DNA from: Sympetrum striolatum
Lineage: Eukaryota; Arthropoda; Insecta; Odonata; Libellulidae
Assembly: GCA_947579665.1 (NCBI GenBank)
Contig: CANPUZ010000048.1
Location: 682,001 to 746,000 of the forward strand
Direction of reading: 5' to 3'
DNA: 64,000 nt
Shown: one piece after another, positions 61,476 to 64,000 of the stretch
Numbering within the stretch: position 1 is the stretch's first letter
How the letters are laid out: every line of letters begins with the position of its first letter
The notes under the pieces: generated by a model
The model's input: only the letters and a program-made list of their open reading frames with translations
The model's database searches: none
Told to the model about the DNA's origin: nothing
Translations under genes and position numbers: made by a program

Positions 61476-62659
61476 GGTACATCCGGAGAAACGTCTTTAT
61501 ATAATAAATATGTTAATACCTATAATTGACTATTTAGTTTAAAAGAAGGCGTACCTAGCAACGAAAATCAACAAACATTGTTTACAAGCCAAAAACCTCG
61601 AAAACTTACTGCACATGAATTCAAAAATACGTTTTCCAAGTAACTCAACTATCTCATTTCAATGCGTAAGCGGTTGGGTTAGAGTCACTTAAGTATCTAT
61701 TCACGAATATCCGAGATTCTGCGATCCAACCGACTCGTAATTTAACATAAAACACTCACAAAAATGGATAGATTCAACAAGTCAATATTGTTCACCAGAA
61801 AAGATAAGAAGTCTTGTTTCAGCAACATCGAAGACGAAAGCAAGTTCAGACTCACCTTAAAAAGCAAACTCGGTCGATCTCAACGCCGGAACTGCCAAAA
61901 TACTTTCCTCGGGAGGAAAATCCACGCAAGTCAATGTCGACAACGACGAATTCAACGCAATATTTACAGAAATCTGATTTATCTTACGAGTGGCAAGTAA
62001 CTTTGCGGTTAAAACAAAAGACCTCGGTGTATCGGTGCCGATACTTCCTTTCTGTCTGCTCGTTCATTTGCTGACTGTGACTACATCACGAAGTGCGGCC
62101 TATCTTTATCTTTCGCTTGAAGGAGAGTAGGGGGCAGATTATAACTACAGCGCAATTCACCAGATGGAGCTGATGGCGCTTTTCCGGCGACAACGATCTT
62201 CGTCGCTTTCGTAGGACGCTTCCGAGTCAACGCCAAAAGATTTACGTATTATTTAGTACGAAATATATTTTACGTTAGAGGCATTTTAATGTTTTCATAT
62301 ACATAATGGTTAATCGGTACCATTTATTCCCTCCTTCTCAAGGAAACAAAGGGAGCTTTTCCGTGGGAGAAGAAAGAGAAAGGGTCACGAGTTTACATAT
62401 ATTTTATAAATCAATGAAAATAGAAAAATTTGTTCAAGTATATATGTGTTAATGCACCATGTACATTCTTATCAATGTCCCTGTCTTGTCGACATACATT
62501 TCAAGCATTAAAATGCGAAAAATTTTCCATGGCCGTCAACAGTGCTTTTTCTCTAACTTTGACCGTGTTGAAGGTGTCGATAAATGGCGGTATAAAAATA
62601 TTCAAATAGAGGCTGATCTGATAGTCTTAAATAAGGACAACAATAATATAACTTACAAA
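61476..62659 (+). other. Possible 5' part of a Jockey-type LINE ORF1 (uncertain)
   Basis: Frames at 61764-62074 are open and charged (MDRFNKSILFTRKDKKSCFS), and lie upstream of clear ORF1 sequence on the same strand. I cannot match them to a domain. 62100-62450 shows nothing. Confidence 0.25.
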
Positions 62660-63290
62660 AACCATTGAAAAAAGCCGATGAATCGATTTTTGGCCAGATT
62701 TTTCGGATTTTGTCCCACTGTGCGTCGCCCGTATTGAAACGGACTTCGGCGACCTTATCGGCTGATTCGACTGAAAAAGGAGAAGGAAGAATACCGCCGA
62801 TTCTTATGGAAACGCCCAAAAACTGGGTATAAGAGTAGGAAAAAATGAAAGAGGTCTGATTCTTTCCCCCCATCGCCCAACTCGCGGGACGGCGATCGTC
62901 GGTACGATAACTAAAGATTTTCTCGAAGTTAAAAACTTCAAAAAACTCAAAATAAATTTTCACCCACCGCCTGGCGTCTGAGAAAAAAACAAATGTTTGT
63001 AATACGGAATTAGCCAGATAAAATTGAATCTGATGACATTAAAGGCTCGCTGTCCAAGCAAGGGGTCCCGGTCGAAAGGGTTTCGCAAATGGGAACCACC
63101 AGACCAAATGAAAAACAATTAGACGAGGGAATTAAATGTCGGGGAAAGCACTTAACTACTGAGTGTAAAAATCCGGCAACGGAGGCTGCCGTTTGCGCCA
63201 TCTGCAAAGGTACGCATCTGGCTAGTTACCGAGGGTGTATTTCTTATAAGGAATTGAAAGAAAGACTTAACCCTTAATGGACCAAGGGAG
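62660..63290 (+). mobile_element. Jockey-clade LINE ORF1 (gag-like) fragment
   Basis: The plus strand reads GRIPPILMETPKNWV at about 62788 and, after breaks, IKCRGKHLTTECKNPATEAA, VCAICKGTHLASYRGCISYK and ELKERLNP at 63138-63277. CxxCxGxHxTxxC ... CxxCxGxHxANYRGCxxYKEL is the zinc-knuckle end of Jockey-type gag proteins. The first Cys of the first knuckle is partly lost (GIKCRGKH). The antisense frame 62553-62963 is a shadow. Confidence 0.75.
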
Positions 63291-63429
63291 GGCTAAAAAA
63301 TTTCCGCCACTTTTCTTTTTCAATATTTTAAGAATTTATCGTGTTATACAGTCTTATAACTTCATAACTTTGTCAAATATATGTTTTTAAACATAACTAT
63401 ATGTTGTTGTATTTTGTGCGTTTTTTACT

Positions 63430-63720
63430 TTCTCCATATACGTAGTATACAGAAAGTGTTGTTTTCATGAAAAAAATTGACTTCGAGATTTCAACGGAAG
63501 TGCATGTTTTGGGGTCCCTAGAACACGTTTTGACGCGATTTTTGTAATGATGTCTGTGTGTATGTGTGTGTGCGTATGTGTGTGTGTGTGCTTGTGGGCG
63601 CTCTAACGTAAAAACTATTTATCGTATTAATATCAAACTTCATATACAGCACTGTGGTCTGTGCTGTCAGAGTTGATTAGTCTTTGGAGTAAATCGGTTA
63701 ACCGGAAGTCGAGTTTTATT
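63430..63720. repeat. GT-rich microsatellite within a dispersed repeat
   Basis: A TGTGTGTATGTGTGTG run (63554-63593) sits between GAACACGTTTTGACGCGATT and CGCTCTAACGTAAAAAC. TTAACCGGAAGT at 63698 is shared with 40932 and 41097. Confidence 0.6.
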
Positions 63721-63739
63721 AAACAATGTAATGAGAGCG

Positions 63740-64000
63740 GAAATAGGCGGTGGACACAAAATGTTCCAACCTGCGACATATTTTCCAAACTTAAATTTCC
63801 AAAAATCCTCGCAATGCATCTTTATGGAAAAAATCGGGTCTTTGGGGCTTTCTGGAATCGAACCCATGATCCTGAGGTGGAAAATTAGAGTCAAATTTTT
63901 TTCTGGTGGCTACACCGTTTGGCCAATGCGTCGTAAAAATTTCAAGCAAAAGGCACTTGTGAGACATAGTTAGAGTTTTTATAGCCTGTATATAGGTACA
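63740..64000 (+). repeat. Dispersed final subrepeat of the array unit, at window end
   Basis: TTTCTGGAATCGAACCCATG (63849), CGTCGTAAAAATTTCAAGC and GCACTTGTGAGACATAGTTA match the last subrepeat of the units at 20.7-28.6 kb, ending TGTATATAGGTACA. Confidence 0.78.

Noticed and set aside
62553..62963. Minus-strand 136-codon frame as a gene
   Set aside because: The plus strand reads as Jockey-type ORF1 here, so this is a shadow.

Overview
This is AT-rich animal nuclear DNA, most likely from an arthropod and probably an insect. The evidence is one gene split into small exons with GT-AG introns, many decayed non-LTR retrotransposons (RTE-like, Jockey-clade, and LINEs whose tails carry the CCACACGCC / GGCTTGC type motif), Penelope-like sequence, piggyBac- and hAT-type MITEs, and tRNA-derived SINEs. 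The species cannot be named from the sequence.

Layout. From 1 to 20 kb there are mostly LINE remnants, a Penelope-like 3' end with a GIY-YIG reading frame (7.3-7.9 kb), a frameshifted copy of a multicopy arthropod protein family (12.6-13.0 kb), and a LINE on the minus strand (14.0-17.6 kb) that has been split by a DNA transposon, itself carrying a hAT MITE. From 20.66 to 28.71 kb lies a higher-order repeat array: seven units of about 1.1 kb, five direct and two inverted. Each unit is built from six subrepeats of about 150-175 bp, and each subrepeat carries one TCGAACC motif inside a T-arm-like hairpin that matches an RNA polymerase III B box. From 28.7 to 46 kb the sequence is largely non-coding, with short mobile elements, a 150-bp foldback and an isolated exon-like copy of a Neuralized repeat on the plus strand (44.3 kb).

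From 57.93 down to 46.40 kb, on the minus strand, is the only clear cellular gene. I can assemble nine exons with consistent GT-AG splice sites and phases into one open frame of 1566 nt (521 residues). The domain order is PB1 - ZZ zinc finger - second PB1 - Neuralized homology repeat (NHR). The PB1-ZZ part is clearly of the p62/SQSTM1/ref(2)P family. I know of no described protein joining these modules to an NHR. A segmental duplication with loss of the ZZ exon in one copy explains the second PB1. From 58 to 64 kb there are more LINE fragments and single dispersed copies of the array's subrepeats.

How it fits together: the p62-related part would bind partners through PB1 and ZZ, and the NHR could add a further protein-binding surface. 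Whether all nine exons lie in one transcript, or two genes sit in tandem, needs RNA evidence. Nearly everything else in the window is mobile-element debris.
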